Source of the DNA: JALZKA01 sp033856515 | GTDB taxonomy: Bacteria; Actinomycetota; Thermoleophilia; Solirubrobacterales; 70-9 | Length of the DNA stretch: 64,000 nucleotides | Assembly: GCA_033856515.1 (NCBI GenBank) | Contig: JAWVEY010000001.1 | Location: 1-64,000, forward strand | Direction of reading: 5' to 3' | Shown: positions 16,367 to 24,979 of the stretch, piece after piece | Layout of the letters: every line of letters begins with the position of its first letter | Position numbering within the stretch: the first letter of the stretch is position 1 | Notes under the pieces: generated by a model | Database searches by the model: none | What the model was told of the DNA's origin: nothing | The model's input: only the letters and a program-made list of their open reading frames with translations | Program-made: the position numbers and the translations under genes

Positions 16367-16762
16367 ATGTCGCAGGAGAACGTGGAGATCATCAAGGGGT
16401 TCTTCGACCGCTTTGGATCGGATGAATGGCGAGCGCACGTTGCCGAGGACGTCATCTGGGATGCCTCTGCTGTCAGCTTCGCCGGAACGAGCGGGGTCTA
16501 CAAAGGCCACGCGGGAATGGAGCAGTTTTTTCGAAACTGGTTGGGGCCGTGGGAAAGCCCAACGGTCGAGCTGGTCGAGGTGATCGACGCGGGCAGCTCC
16601 GTGTTCACGGTGATGCGCTGGCGAGCTCGAGGACGAGGTAGCGGCGTAGAGGTGCAGGGAGACTTCTTCGGTGTCTACGACTTCCGTGATGGCGTTGTTG
16701 TCGGCTTTCGTCAGGTCGAAACGCGAGCCGAAGCCCTCAAAGCCGCTGGGCTGACGGAGTAG
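16367..16762 (+). CDS. SnoaL-like/NTF2-fold protein
   Basis: The protein (131 aa) has the NTF2-like cone fold pattern of SnoaL_2 proteins: NVEIIKGFFDRFGSDEWRAHVAEDVIWDAS, then YKGHAGMEQFFRNWLGPWES, and a C-terminal strand VEVQGDFFGVYDFRDGVVVGFRQVETRAEALKAAG. Such small proteins are often isomerases/hydrolases or have no known activity. It is monocistronic, between ggt and a convergent Lon-N gene. Confidence 0.85.
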   Translation: MSQENVEIIKGFFDRFGSDEWRAHVAEDVIWDASAVSFAGTSGVYKGHAGMEQFFRNWLGPWESPTVELVEVIDAGSSVFTVMRWRARGRGSGVEVQGDFFGVYDFRDGVVVGFRQVETRAEALKAAGLTE

Positions 16763-16775
16763 GCGCTTCGGAGTA

Positions 16776-17411
16776 TTAGGAGAAGGTGACCTTGCCGTTC
16801 ATCTTCGCCGCCTCGGCGATCTCGCGAGATCGCTTCAGCATTCCGACCAGGTCGTGAAGGGCCTGGCCAAGGAGCTTCATGCGCTCGGCTTCCGAGCGGA
16901 GCTCCAGGAGACGCTGCTTGGTCAGGACCGGAAGCTCGACGCGGGCGGCGATCGCATAGGCGTCGCTTTCCTCAAGCCCATCGATCTCGGGCTCTGAGCC
17001 CGACACGCGGCGGACGAGGTCTGCGAACGCCTCGCGGGCGTCGTCGGCAGCGTCTGGATCGGCGGGCTCTGAGTCCTCGGACAGCGCCACAGCCTCGACC
17101 TCGCCGGCCGGGTACTCGGTGCCGTCGAAACGCTCCAGCACCCGGAACGGCTCCTCGCCGGTGACGAGGATGTCCATCTGCCCGTCCTCGAAGGTCTCAA
17201 GGACCTCGGTCACGCGGGCGGTGCATCCGACCCGCCGGGCGCTGCCGTCGTCATCGCGAAGGACGATGCCGAACGGCTCCTCGGTCTCGAGGCAGTGGCC
17301 AATCATCCGCTTGTACCGCTCCTCGAAGATGTGGAGCGGCATGAGCTCGCCGGGCAGGAGGACGATGGGAAGCTCGAACAGCGGAAGCTCGCTTGTGGCG
17401 TCCTCATCCAC
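16776..17411 (-). CDS. Lon N-terminal (LON substrate-binding) domain protein
   Basis: The protein (211 aa) is a stand-alone PUA-like LON domain: LPLFELPIVLLPGELMPLHIFEERYKRMI, then FGIVLRDDD and GCTARVTEVLETFEDGQMDILVTGEEPFRV. The C-terminal half is helical with QRLLELRSEAERMKLLGQALHDL. No ATPase or Ser-Lys protease domain follows, so it is not the Lon protease itself. AGGAG precedes ATG 17411. The function of such single-domain proteins is not established. Confidence 0.9.
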   Translation of the reverse strand: MDEDATSELPLFELPIVLLPGELMPLHIFEERYKRMIGHCLETEEPFGIVLRDDDGSARRVGCTARVTEVLETFEDGQMDILVTGEEPFRVLERFDGTEYPAGEVEAVALSEDSEPADPDAADDAREAFADLVRRVSGSEPEIDGLEESDAYAIAARVELPVLTKQRLLELRSEAERMKLLGQALHDLVGMLKRSREIAEAAKMNGKVTFS

Positions 17412-17479
17412 TCCTGAAAGTGTAGGCGCGGGGCGGGTCCTGCCGCCAAAACCCGGCGATCGGCCAGAATGCGCCCTTG

Positions 17480-18592
17480 ATGAGCGTCGACTGGGAATCC
17501 GAAGGCCTCCTCAAGGACACGGAGGGAAAGGCCCGCGAGGGACGCCGCCAGCTCCTGGACGAGCTCCATGAGTCCGGCTTCACCCTGGAGGAGCTTCGCG
17601 ACGCCGTCGACGAGGGCCGGCTTGTCCTCTTGCCGCTCGAGCAGGCGCTCATGGGCGATGGCCCGCGCCTGAGGCAGGAGGAGGTCGCTGAGAAGTCGGG
17701 TGTCGACCTCGAGACCCTGCGAAAGAACTGGCGCGCCCTGGGCATGCCGGAGCCGGAGGAGGGCGAGAAGGTCTTCACCGAGCACGATGTCGAGGCGGCG
17801 AAGCAGGTCAAGCAGCTTCTCGATATCGGGATTCCCGAGGAGGAGATGCTTCAGGTCTCTCGCGTGATCGGCATGACGATGTCGCAGCTCGCCGCCGCTA
17901 ATCGCGGACTGGGCGTGCGTGTGTTTGCCGAGGAGGGCGACTCGGAGCTGGAGGTGGGCAAGCGGTTTGCCGCGATCGCTCAAGGAGTAGGACCGCTCCT
18001 GGGCTCGATCCTGGAGTACGCGCTCCAGCTCCACATGCGCGAGCAGATCCGCCATGACGCCTTCGCCTCCTCGGAGATCTCGGCAGAGGTTGAGGCCGGC
18101 ATCGAGGTGGCGGTCGCGTTCGCCGACCTGGTGGGGTTCACCAAGCTCGGAGAGAGGCTCGATCCCGCCGAGATCGGCGACCTGACTGAGGAGCTGTCGA
18201 ACATGGCTTCGGACGTCGCAGGCGGCCCGGTGCGGCTCGTGAAGCTGATCGGCGACGCGGTGATGCTGACCTCGAACGACCCGAAGTGCCTGCTCGACGC
18301 GACGCTCGAGCTGGTCGCGAAGTCCGAGCAGGGCGGTGAGGACTTTCCCCTGCTGCGCGGCGGGGCGGCGTACGGCCGCGTCGTCGCGCGTGGGGGCGAC
18401 TACTACGGCCGGCCGGTCAACCTCGCAAGCCGCATCACCGCGATGGCGCGTCCGGGCAGCGTGGTTTGCAACGAGGCGATGCGCGACGCGCTCGAGGACG
18501 AGTACAAGTGGTCCTATGCCGGAGCCAGGAGCCTCAAGGGGATAGACGGAGAGCAGAAGCTGTTCCGCGCCCGGCCGCAAAGCGACAACTAG
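17480..18592 (+). CDS. Class III adenylate cyclase with N-terminal regulatory domain
   Basis: The protein (370 aa) has an N-terminal helical half (LLDELHESGFTLEELRDAVDEGRLVLLPLEQAL...) that resembles the pH-responsive regulatory domain of mycobacterial Rv1264-type cyclases. The C-terminal cyclase domain has both metal-binding Asp residues (Asp216 in VAFADLVGFTKL and Asp259 in KLIGDAVMLTS) and the transition-state Asn/Arg in VNLASRI. It is therefore probably active and makes cAMP in the cytosol; no membrane helix is seen. TTG 17477 is also possible. Its TAG shares CTAG with the convergent amine oxidase. Confidence 0.88.
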   Translation: MSVDWESEGLLKDTEGKAREGRRQLLDELHESGFTLEELRDAVDEGRLVLLPLEQALMGDGPRLRQEEVAEKSGVDLETLRKNWRALGMPEPEEGEKVFTEHDVEAAKQVKQLLDIGIPEEEMLQVSRVIGMTMSQLAAANRGLGVRVFAEEGDSELEVGKRFAAIAQGVGPLLGSILEYALQLHMREQIRHDAFASSEISAEVEAGIEVAVAFADLVGFTKLGERLDPAEIGDLTEELSNMASDVAGGPVRLVKLIGDAVMLTSNDPKCLLDATLELVAKSEQGGEDFPLLRGGAAYGRVVARGGDYYGRPVNLASRITAMARPGSVVCNEAMRDALEDEYKWSYAGARSLKGIDGEQKLFRARPQSDN

Positions 18593-19941
18593 GCGGCGAG
18601 GATCGCCGCAGCGGCGGATTCACCTGAGCGCACCGCGCCGTCCATGTAGCCGCACCACGCGCATGCGTACTCCGTGGCGGCGAAATGGAGCGGGCCGGCA
18701 GGCGCGCGAAGGGCACGCCCGTGCTTGGCCAGGACTCCTGGCCCCAGGTTCGACACGGGGCCGCCGCGCGTCCACTCCTCAGCGAGCCAGTCGCGCTCCA
18801 GGAACCGCTCGGCTTCGAGCGCCTTCGGCCCGAAGAGCCTGGCGAAGCCGCCCAGGGCAACCTCTCGCCGCCCGGCGTCCGGAAGCTCCGCGTAGCCAGG
18901 CGAGTCCGCGCCTCCCACGAATCCGACGAGGGCGCCTGGAGAATCCGACGGTGGCGTGTTGTCGAAGGTGATGCTCACTGCGCCCGTCGTACCGATGCCT
19001 TCACCGCTGAGGCCGTCGTCGCGCCAGAACGGCTCGGCGTATGTGGCCGTCAGCTTGATGAGGTTGCCGCCCTTCCATGCCTCGGTGAGCGCAGCGTGCG
19101 ATGCGGGGAGTCCAGGCTCGAACGTGATCGCGCCGAGGAGCGCCGGCGGCACTGCAATCACCGCCCGCCTCGCGCGGACTGGTCCGTCCGGGCCAGTGAG
19201 CTCGACACCGTCGGCGCTCCAGGCCACGCCCTTGACGGCGAAGCCGGTCCTCACGCGGTCTCCGAGCTCCTCGGCCATGCGCTCGGCGATCAGCGCCGAG
19301 CCGCCCACGATCCGGTCCTGCTGCGCACCGTCCTCGACGTCCAGGAGCTTCTCGAAGCCGCCTCCGGCGCCCATGTAGGCGAGCGCCCAAAGGAGCGAGA
19401 GCTCGTCCGGCTCGGCGCCCCAGACCGTCTTGCAGCTGAGCGCGATCAGCTCGCGCGCCATGCGGGTCTTCGTATGGCGCTTGATCCACTCGCCGAACGT
19501 GATCGAGTCGAGCTCAGTGGCGCCTTTAGCCTCCCACGGAGCGGCGGGATCGACCTTCCGCACAGCCCGCCCGAGCCTCATGCGCGCGATTCCGAGGTCC
19601 GCGAGGACAAGCGGCGAGAGCTTTGGGATCGTGCCCCGGTATCGCCGGAGGCGCCCGCCCATCTCGATGAGGTTGTGACCCTCGGTCCGGGTCGGGAACG
19701 TATCGAGCCCCAGCTCTTCGATCAGCGCCAGGACACGGTCCTGCGTTGGCCCTACCCACTGACCGCCCATCTCGGTCTGCTCGGACTCGGAGACTGGCTC
19801 GTTGACCGTCCTCCCGCCAACTCGGTCCGATGCCTCGAGCACGACCACGTCCGCGCCGCCCTCGGCGAGGCGTCGCGCGGCCGCGAGGCCGGCGAGCCCG
19901 GCTCCGACGACCGCTGCGTCAACCTGTTCGAGCGTGCTCAT
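18589..19941 (-). CDS. Flavin monoamine oxidase family protein
   Basis: The protein (450 aa) has an N-terminal FAD-binding GAGLAGLAAARRLAEGGADVVVLEASDRVGGRT, the GGQWVGPTQDRVLALIEELGL segment of amine oxidases, and the C-terminal FAD motif HFAATEYACAWCGYMDGAVRSGESAA. The Cys that covalently holds FAD in mammalian MAO is not present at the matching GGP-x-x-N-LGPG loop, so FAD is probably non-covalent. Likely substrates are primary amines or polyamines (putrescine oxidase type), inferred from the family. There is no signal peptide. Confidence 0.9.
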   Translation of the reverse strand: MSTLEQVDAAVVGAGLAGLAAARRLAEGGADVVVLEASDRVGGRTVNEPVSESEQTEMGGQWVGPTQDRVLALIEELGLDTFPTRTEGHNLIEMGGRLRRYRGTIPKLSPLVLADLGIARMRLGRAVRKVDPAAPWEAKGATELDSITFGEWIKRHTKTRMARELIALSCKTVWGAEPDELSLLWALAYMGAGGGFEKLLDVEDGAQQDRIVGGSALIAERMAEELGDRVRTGFAVKGVAWSADGVELTGPDGPVRARRAVIAVPPALLGAITFEPGLPASHAALTEAWKGGNLIKLTATYAEPFWRDDGLSGEGIGTTGAVSITFDNTPPSDSPGALVGFVGGADSPGYAELPDAGRREVALGGFARLFGPKALEAERFLERDWLAEEWTRGGPVSNLGPGVLAKHGRALRAPAGPLHFAATEYACAWCGYMDGAVRSGESAAAAILAA

Positions 19942-20014
19942 CCGCGCAAGTCTTTCGTGTAACGCATCCGCTGGCTGCAGTACCTCGTAATCAGAGTTGT
20001 GGTGGCGCTTGCGC

Positions 20015-20040
20015 GAGGGACAGGATGAATCCTGTCCCTC
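20015..20040. repeat. Palindromic repeat, GGGACAGGAT family (copy 1)
   Basis: GAGGGACAGGAT (20015-20026) and its perfect reverse complement (20029-20040) are separated by GA. A second small hairpin, CGAGCC-TCC-GGCTCG, follows at 20041-20055. The core recurs at 33652. It lies in the divergent gap between the amine oxidase and dipZ. Confidence 0.75.
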
Positions 20041-20071
20041 CGAGCCTCCGGCTCGGTTGGTTCTGACTCAA

Positions 20072-21814
20072 ATGACACTTTTGATCCTCTTCGCGCTCCT
20101 GGCGGGCGCCGGCACGGCGCTCAGCCCATGCGTGCTCCCGATCCTCCCTGCCGTCCTCTCCGCCGGCGTGACGGGCGGTCGCAGGCGGCCGCTGGGTGTC
20201 GTCACTGGCGTCGTGGTGGCCTTCACCTTCGCGACGGTGGCGCTCGTCTATGTGATCGACGCTCTCGGCCTTCCCGACGATCTGGTGCGCTGGGTCGCGA
20301 TCGGCACGCTCTTCGTATTCGGAATCGTCCTGCTGGTCCCACCGATTGCCGACCGCGTCGAGGCGTTCATCAGCCGGATCGTGCCCGGGCCTGCCCGCTC
20401 CAAGGGCGAGGGGTTCTGGCCTGGCTTCCTGCTCGGCACAAGTCTGGGCCTCGTCTACGCGCCGTGCGCGGGGCCGATTCTGGCCGGCGTGATCACCGTG
20501 TCCGCCTCCCAGGACTTCACGGCCGGCAAGCTCGCGGTTGCGTTTGCGTATGCGATCGGGTCGGGTGTCGTCCTCTATGCGCTGATGCTGGGCGGCCGCA
20601 AGCTGATCGACGGCGGCATGGGCGCTTGGCGTAACCGCGTCCAGGCCGTGATGGGTGCCCTGATGGTGCTCACGGCCGTCGCGATGGCCGCCGAGCTTGA
20701 CATCCGCTTCCAGACCACAATCGCGGACGACCTGCCGGCGTTCCTGGTCAACCCGACCGGCGACCTCGAGGAGTCGGACTCGGTGGCAGACGATCTGGCG
20801 GAAGTGCGGGCAGGAGGCGACGGCCCAATCGCCGCCGAGGCCGATCAAGAGGTCGAGCCGGAGGTCGTCCTCCCGGAGCTCGGAATGGCTCCCGAGTTCA
20901 CAGGCACCCAGCAGTGGTTCAACACGGACAACGAGCCGATCTCGATTGCCTCAGAGGTCGAGCAGGGACATGTCGTCCTTATCGATTTCTGGACCTACAC
21001 CTGCATCAACTGCCTGCGCACCCTGCCCTACATCAAGGCCTGGGACGAGGAGTACAGGGACGACGGTCTCACCATCGTCGGCGTCCACGCGCCCGAGTTC
21101 CCGTTCGAGAAGGACGCTTCGAACGTCGAGGACGCGATCGCCGACAATGGGATCGAGTACCCGGTCGTCCAAGACAACGAGCTCGCTACCTGGACCGCCT
21201 GGGGCAACCAGTACTGGCCCGCCAAGTACCTGATCGACGCCGACGGCCAGGTGCGCTACACGCACTTCGGCGAGGGTTCGTACGACGAGACCGAGCAGGC
21301 CATCCGCTCCCTCTTGGCCGAAGCGGGTGACGAGGACCTTGGCTCGGAGGCGGAGGCCAAGGGTGAGCGCGTCGACCCCAGCCTGATGACGCCTGAGACA
21401 TACCTCGGTTCGCTCCGCGCGCAGGGCTGGGTGGAGTCACCGCGGAACGGCACCTCGTCGTTCGATGCGCCCGCCGCCGACTCACTCGACCTCAACGAGT
21501 TCGCCTTCGACGGCACCTGGGAGATCACGGATGACGGAGCCACGTCGGTTGAGGACGCAGCGATCAGTTTCCGATTCCAGGCCAAGAACGTCTTCCTGGT
21601 CCTCGGCGCCGAGGACGGCCCCCAGCCGGTCGAGGTGCTTCTGGACGGCGCGCCCGTGTCCAACGCGGACGCAGGCTCGGATGTGAAGAACGGCGTGGCT
21701 CAGATCTCCGAGGAGCGCCTGTATTGCCTGGTCGAGCTCGACAAGGGGGGCGAGCACACGCTCACGCTCAACTTCGCGCCCGGCATCTCGGGCTACGCGT
21801 TTACGTTCGGCTAG
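20072..21814 (+). CDS. dipZ: DipZ-like protein: CcdA/DsbD membrane domain fused to thioredoxin and C-terminal beta domain
   Basis: The protein has 580 aa. Residues 1-210 have six hydrophobic segments with the two CcdA Cys motifs, SPCVLP near residue 19 and APCAGP near 130, which carry electrons across the membrane. A linker precedes an extracytoplasmic TlpA-like thioredoxin domain (IDFWTYTCINCLRTLPYIKAW, CxxC at 311/314; the cis-Pro loop PAKYLID). The last 150 residues are a beta-rich domain as in mycobacterial DipZ. It keeps extracytoplasmic thiols reduced. ATG 20072 is chosen because the upstream in-frame region is made of a palindromic repeat. Confidence 0.92.
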   Translation: MTLLILFALLAGAGTALSPCVLPILPAVLSAGVTGGRRRPLGVVTGVVVAFTFATVALVYVIDALGLPDDLVRWVAIGTLFVFGIVLLVPPIADRVEAFISRIVPGPARSKGEGFWPGFLLGTSLGLVYAPCAGPILAGVITVSASQDFTAGKLAVAFAYAIGSGVVLYALMLGGRKLIDGGMGAWRNRVQAVMGALMVLTAVAMAAELDIRFQTTIADDLPAFLVNPTGDLEESDSVADDLAEVRAGGDGPIAAEADQEVEPEVVLPELGMAPEFTGTQQWFNTDNEPISIASEVEQGHVVLIDFWTYTCINCLRTLPYIKAWDEEYRDDGLTIVGVHAPEFPFEKDASNVEDAIADNGIEYPVVQDNELATWTAWGNQYWPAKYLIDADGQVRYTHFGEGSYDETEQAIRSLLAEAGDEDLGSEAEAKGERVDPSLMTPETYLGSLRAQGWVESPRNGTSSFDAPAADSLDLNEFAFDGTWEITDDGATSVEDAAISFRFQAKNVFLVLGAEDGPQPVEVLLDGAPVSNADAGSDVKNGVAQISEERLYCLVELDKGGEHTLTLNFAPGISGYAFTFG

Positions 21815-22737
21815 GGCTTGCGGGCGCTGAGAACGAGGTTGTAGAAGAGCTGCGCGGGGAGGCGCGGCTCGAGGAGGGCGACGTCGAGCTTCTGCAGCGC
21901 GATGTAGCTGCGGAATGCGAACCGGCGCCAAGCCATAGGGACGTCTTCGGGATCGGCGCTCGACTCGAGCGAGCGCAGAACCCAGCCGTACATGTTCGCG
22001 AGGAGCTCCTCGCCCTGGACGCGGATCTTCTCGAAACCGGTATCGGTCATCCAGTCCCGGAGCGCGGATGGGTCGAAGGCGTGGACGTCGACTTCGCTCT
22101 CGAGCCCATGGCCGTCGTGCGGGTGTTTGTGGGACCCGTTGTCCTCCGCCGGCCGTGCCCGCATCAGCGCGCGCCACGCCGGGGCGCTCGCGGCGCCGAT
22201 GCGCTTGGGAACGGAAGCCAGCCGGTCGCCGTAGGCCGACGGCTCGCCACAGAAGACGATGGCACCACCGGGGCGAAGGACTCGGTCGAACTCGGAGAAG
22301 GCCTTGGGGAGGTCGGGGATGTGGTGAAGCACCGCGTGGCCGAGGACGAGGTCGAAGCTCTCGTCCTCGAAGGGGAGCTCCTCGGCGTCGGCTTGCCGGG
22401 TCTCGACGCGATCGCCCAGGCCCAGGGTGGCAGCCGTCTTCGAAAGGCTGGTCAGCATCCCGGTCGAGACGTCGGTGGCTACGAGGTTCGAGATCACGCC
22501 CTCCTGCATCAGGTTGAGCGAGAAGTAGCCCGTGCCCGAGCCGATCTCGAGCGCTCGCTCAAAGGGAGCCTCGGGCAGGCCGTCGAGCGCCTTGACCAGC
22601 TTCTGGCGCGTTTGATCGCGACCGACCTCGCCGAAGTCGATGCCCCACTTAGCGTCGTAGGAGTCCGCGGCGCAGTCGTGGTAGCGCTCGTTTACGTCCC
22701 GGATGTGCTCCGGAGTCGCCGTGGGAGAGGCCGGCAT
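21811..22737 (-). CDS. Class I SAM-dependent methyltransferase
   Basis: The protein (308 aa) has motif I ALEIGSGTGYFSLNL at about residues 63-77, motif II region ETRQADAEELPFEDESFDLVLGHAVLHHI and LRPGGAIVF. The C-terminal 130 residues are specific (YGWVLRSLES, AWRRFAFRSYIAL). It is next to, but on the opposite strand from, the methylglucan-like genes, where it could supply a second O-methyltransferase, or be unrelated. Its stop codon shares CTAG with dipZ. Confidence 0.85.
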   Translation of the reverse strand: MPASPTATPEHIRDVNERYHDCAADSYDAKWGIDFGEVGRDQTRQKLVKALDGLPEAPFERALEIGSGTGYFSLNLMQEGVISNLVATDVSTGMLTSLSKTAATLGLGDRVETRQADAEELPFEDESFDLVLGHAVLHHIPDLPKAFSEFDRVLRPGGAIVFCGEPSAYGDRLASVPKRIGAASAPAWRALMRARPAEDNGSHKHPHDGHGLESEVDVHAFDPSALRDWMTDTGFEKIRVQGEELLANMYGWVLRSLESSADPEDVPMAWRRFAFRSYIALQKLDVALLEPRLPAQLFYNLVLSARKP

Positions 22738-22805
22738 AGGGCGGAGAGGGTAGTGCGCCAGGCGTCCCGGGACGCCACCCCGCGCTGCGTACGATCCTGC
22801 CTCTC

Positions 22806-23561
22806 GTGGCCTATGTGCAGGAAAACCAGCCCGAAGGCGTACCCCCGCTCGCGCTCACGGGCGAGCGCACGCTCCCCGACGTGCCCGAGGAGAACTACTG
22901 GTACCGCCGGCACCTGGCCGTTTACGAGTGGATCGCGGCCCGCACGCGAGGGCTCCGCGTTGCCGACTTAGCCTGCGGCGAGGGCTACGGCTCGGCAACC
23001 TTGGCCCGCACGGCGGGCCAGGTCGTGGGGGTGGACGCCAACCCTGAAGCCCACGAGCACGCTCGCCTCCGCTACACGCAGCCGAACCTGCGCTTCGATC
23101 GTGGCCTCGTCGAGGACTACTCCGAGCCGTGCGATGCGATCGTCTTCCTTCAGACGATCGAACACATCCACGACCCCGGCGCGCTCCTCGCGCGGATCGC
23201 CGAGGCGGCACCGCTCGCCTATGTCTCGACGCCGAACCGCCTGACGCTCGCGCCAGAGGGCGCGGAGAAGTCAGAGAACCCATGGCACCTGCGCGAGTAC
23301 ACGGCCTCCGAATACCGCGGGCTGCTGGAGCCGCACTTCTCGCAGGTCAGGCTTCTCGGTGTCTTCCATGCTCGAAAGCTCCGTGTTCATGAAGTCGCGC
23401 TCGGCGTGGGCTGGGACCGCGTGCACAAGGCGACAAGGCTCACGAAGCCGTTCTACGACCGCTTCACCCCGGCAATAGCCGCGTCGGACTTCGCGATCAG
23501 GGACGAATCCGAGTGCGACATGGACAGGGCTCTCGACTTCCTCGCTGTGCTCAAGACGTGA
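22806..23561 (+). CDS. SAM-dependent methyltransferase, Rv3030-like
   Basis: The protein (251 aa, GTG start) matches what I recall of mycobacterial Rv3030: LALTGERTLPDVPEENYWYRRHLAVYEW at the N-terminus, motif I VADLACGEGYGSATLA, FLQTIEHIHDPGALLARI, and YVSTPNRLTLAPEG. Rv3030 is the methyltransferase of the methylglucose lipopolysaccharide (MGLP) locus and lies directly before the GH57 and GT4 genes, the same order as here. Its TGA overlaps the GTG of the GH57 gene. It probably O-methylates an alpha-glucan or its precursor. Confidence 0.88.
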   Translation: MAYVQENQPEGVPPLALTGERTLPDVPEENYWYRRHLAVYEWIAARTRGLRVADLACGEGYGSATLARTAGQVVGVDANPEAHEHARLRYTQPNLRFDRGLVEDYSEPCDAIVFLQTIEHIHDPGALLARIAEAAPLAYVSTPNRLTLAPEGAEKSENPWHLREYTASEYRGLLEPHFSQVRLLGVFHARKLRVHEVALGVGWDRVHKATRLTKPFYDRFTPAIAASDFAIRDESECDMDRALDFLAVLKT

Positions 23562-24979
23562 GCGCCACACCGCGGGGTGAGCCGGCGGGGATGCTCGCGC
23601 TCGTCCTCCATTCCCACATGCCGTACGTCGAGGGGTTCGGCACATACCCGTTCGGCGAGGAGTGGCTCTTCGACGCCGTCTTGCGCTCGTACCTGCCGGT
23701 CCTCGAGGTCGCCGACCGCCTGACGATGACGGTCACGCCCGTCCTCGCCGACCAGCTCGAGGCTCCGGGGCTGTCCGAGCGCCTGGAGGCGTTCGGCGAG
23801 GAGTTCCGGCTGGGTTCATGTCTCCTCGATGCCGAGGAGCAGAACGGAGAATTTCGCGCTCCATGCATGGACGAGGTGGACCGCTACCGCCGCGGTCTCG
23901 CGCGCGTGCGCGAGCTGGGAGGGCCACTCGGTGCCTTCCAGGAAGCTGCGGAAGAGGGGCGGGTGTCGCTCATGACCTCGAGCGCGACCCACGCGGTTCT
24001 GCCCCTCTTGGCGACCGACTCGGCGCGGGACGTGCAGATCGACGCTGCGCTTCGCTCCCACCGCCGCCGCTTCGGAGAGCCTGACGGGATCTGGCTGCCG
24101 GAATGCGCGTACGCGCCTGGCTTGGAGGACGTGGTGGCCAAGCACGGCCTCAGCCACTTCTGCGTCGACTCATCCGCGCACGAGGAGCCGCAGGCCGCGC
24201 TCCGGCCTATCGCGACCGAGGCCGGGCCCGTTGCCTTCCCGATCGACTGGGAGGCGGTCTCGTGGCTGTGGTCGCTCGACGGCTACCCATCCGACCACGT
24301 TCACACGGACTTCCACCGGGAGTCCCTCCGCGGGGCAAGGGTCTGGTCGATCGGCGGCGAGATCCGCGATCCCGAGGCTGGAGCTGCGCGCGCCCGCGAG
24401 CAGGCGCGCGAGTTCCTTGCCGCGATCGCCGAGCGCCTCGCGGGGCATCGTGAGCGATCCGGCTCCGAGGGCCTCATCGTCTTCGCGATCGACACCGAGC
24501 TCCTCGGCCACTGGTGGTGGGAGGGGCCCGAGTGGCTTGCCGAGGTCGTCGCCTCGGCGGAGGACGCGGGGGTCGAGCTCGTGACGCTCGCGGACGCTCT
24601 GGAGCGGACCGAACCCGAGGCCCGCCCCATCCATCGTTCGAGCTGGGGCGAGCACAAGGACCTTTCGACCTGGGACTCGCCTGAGGTGTCCGACCTGGCC
24701 TGGGGCGCCCGCCGCCTCGAGCTTCGGCTTGTGCGCGAACTGGCGGCCCGGAACCTCGCGCCCGAGCGCGCCGAGCGTGCGACGCGCGAGCTCCTGGCCT
24801 TGCAAGCGAGCGACTGGGCGTTCCTCGACAAGCGCCGCCAGGCGGGGGACTACCCCTTCGTGCGGGTGACCGACCACGCCCGGGCCATGCTCGACGCCAT
24901 ACACTCCGCGCCCGCTCCCGCGCCTGAGCTTCGCAATCTGGCGCCTGACCTCAGCCTTGCCTCGCTGACCGCCCCATGA
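23558..24979 (+). CDS. Glycoside hydrolase family 57, 1,4-alpha-glucan branching enzyme type (Rv3031-like)
   Basis: The protein (473 aa) starts at GTG 23558, overlapping the previous stop (GTGA); the alternative is ATG 23591. It has GH57 motifs: LVLHSHMPYVEGFG, GIWLPECAYAPGLEDVV with the Glu nucleophile, and FAIDTELLGHWWWEGPEWL with the Asp acid/base, followed by the C-terminal helical domain of branching enzymes (TRELLALQASDWAFL). It would introduce alpha-1,6 branches into an alpha-1,4-glucan. It sits between an Rv3030-like and an Rv3032-like gene. Confidence 0.92.
   Translation: MSATPRGEPAGMLALVLHSHMPYVEGFGTYPFGEEWLFDAVLRSYLPVLEVADRLTMTVTPVLADQLEAPGLSERLEAFGEEFRLGSCLLDAEEQNGEFRAPCMDEVDRYRRGLARVRELGGPLGAFQEAAEEGRVSLMTSSATHAVLPLLATDSARDVQIDAALRSHRRRFGEPDGIWLPECAYAPGLEDVVAKHGLSHFCVDSSAHEEPQAALRPIATEAGPVAFPIDWEAVSWLWSLDGYPSDHVHTDFHRESLRGARVWSIGGEIRDPEAGAARAREQAREFLAAIAERLAGHRERSGSEGLIVFAIDTELLGHWWWEGPEWLAEVVASAEDAGVELVTLADALERTEPEARPIHRSSWGEHKDLSTWDSPEVSDLAWGARRLELRLVRELAARNLAPERAERATRELLALQASDWAFLDKRRQAGDYPFVRVTDHARAMLDAIHSAPAPAPELRNLAPDLSLASLTAP

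Noticed and set aside
19997..20071. N-terminal extension of DipZ by 25 codons
   Set aside because: This part is made of a palindromic repeat and a small hairpin; the membrane domain starts at ATG 20072.
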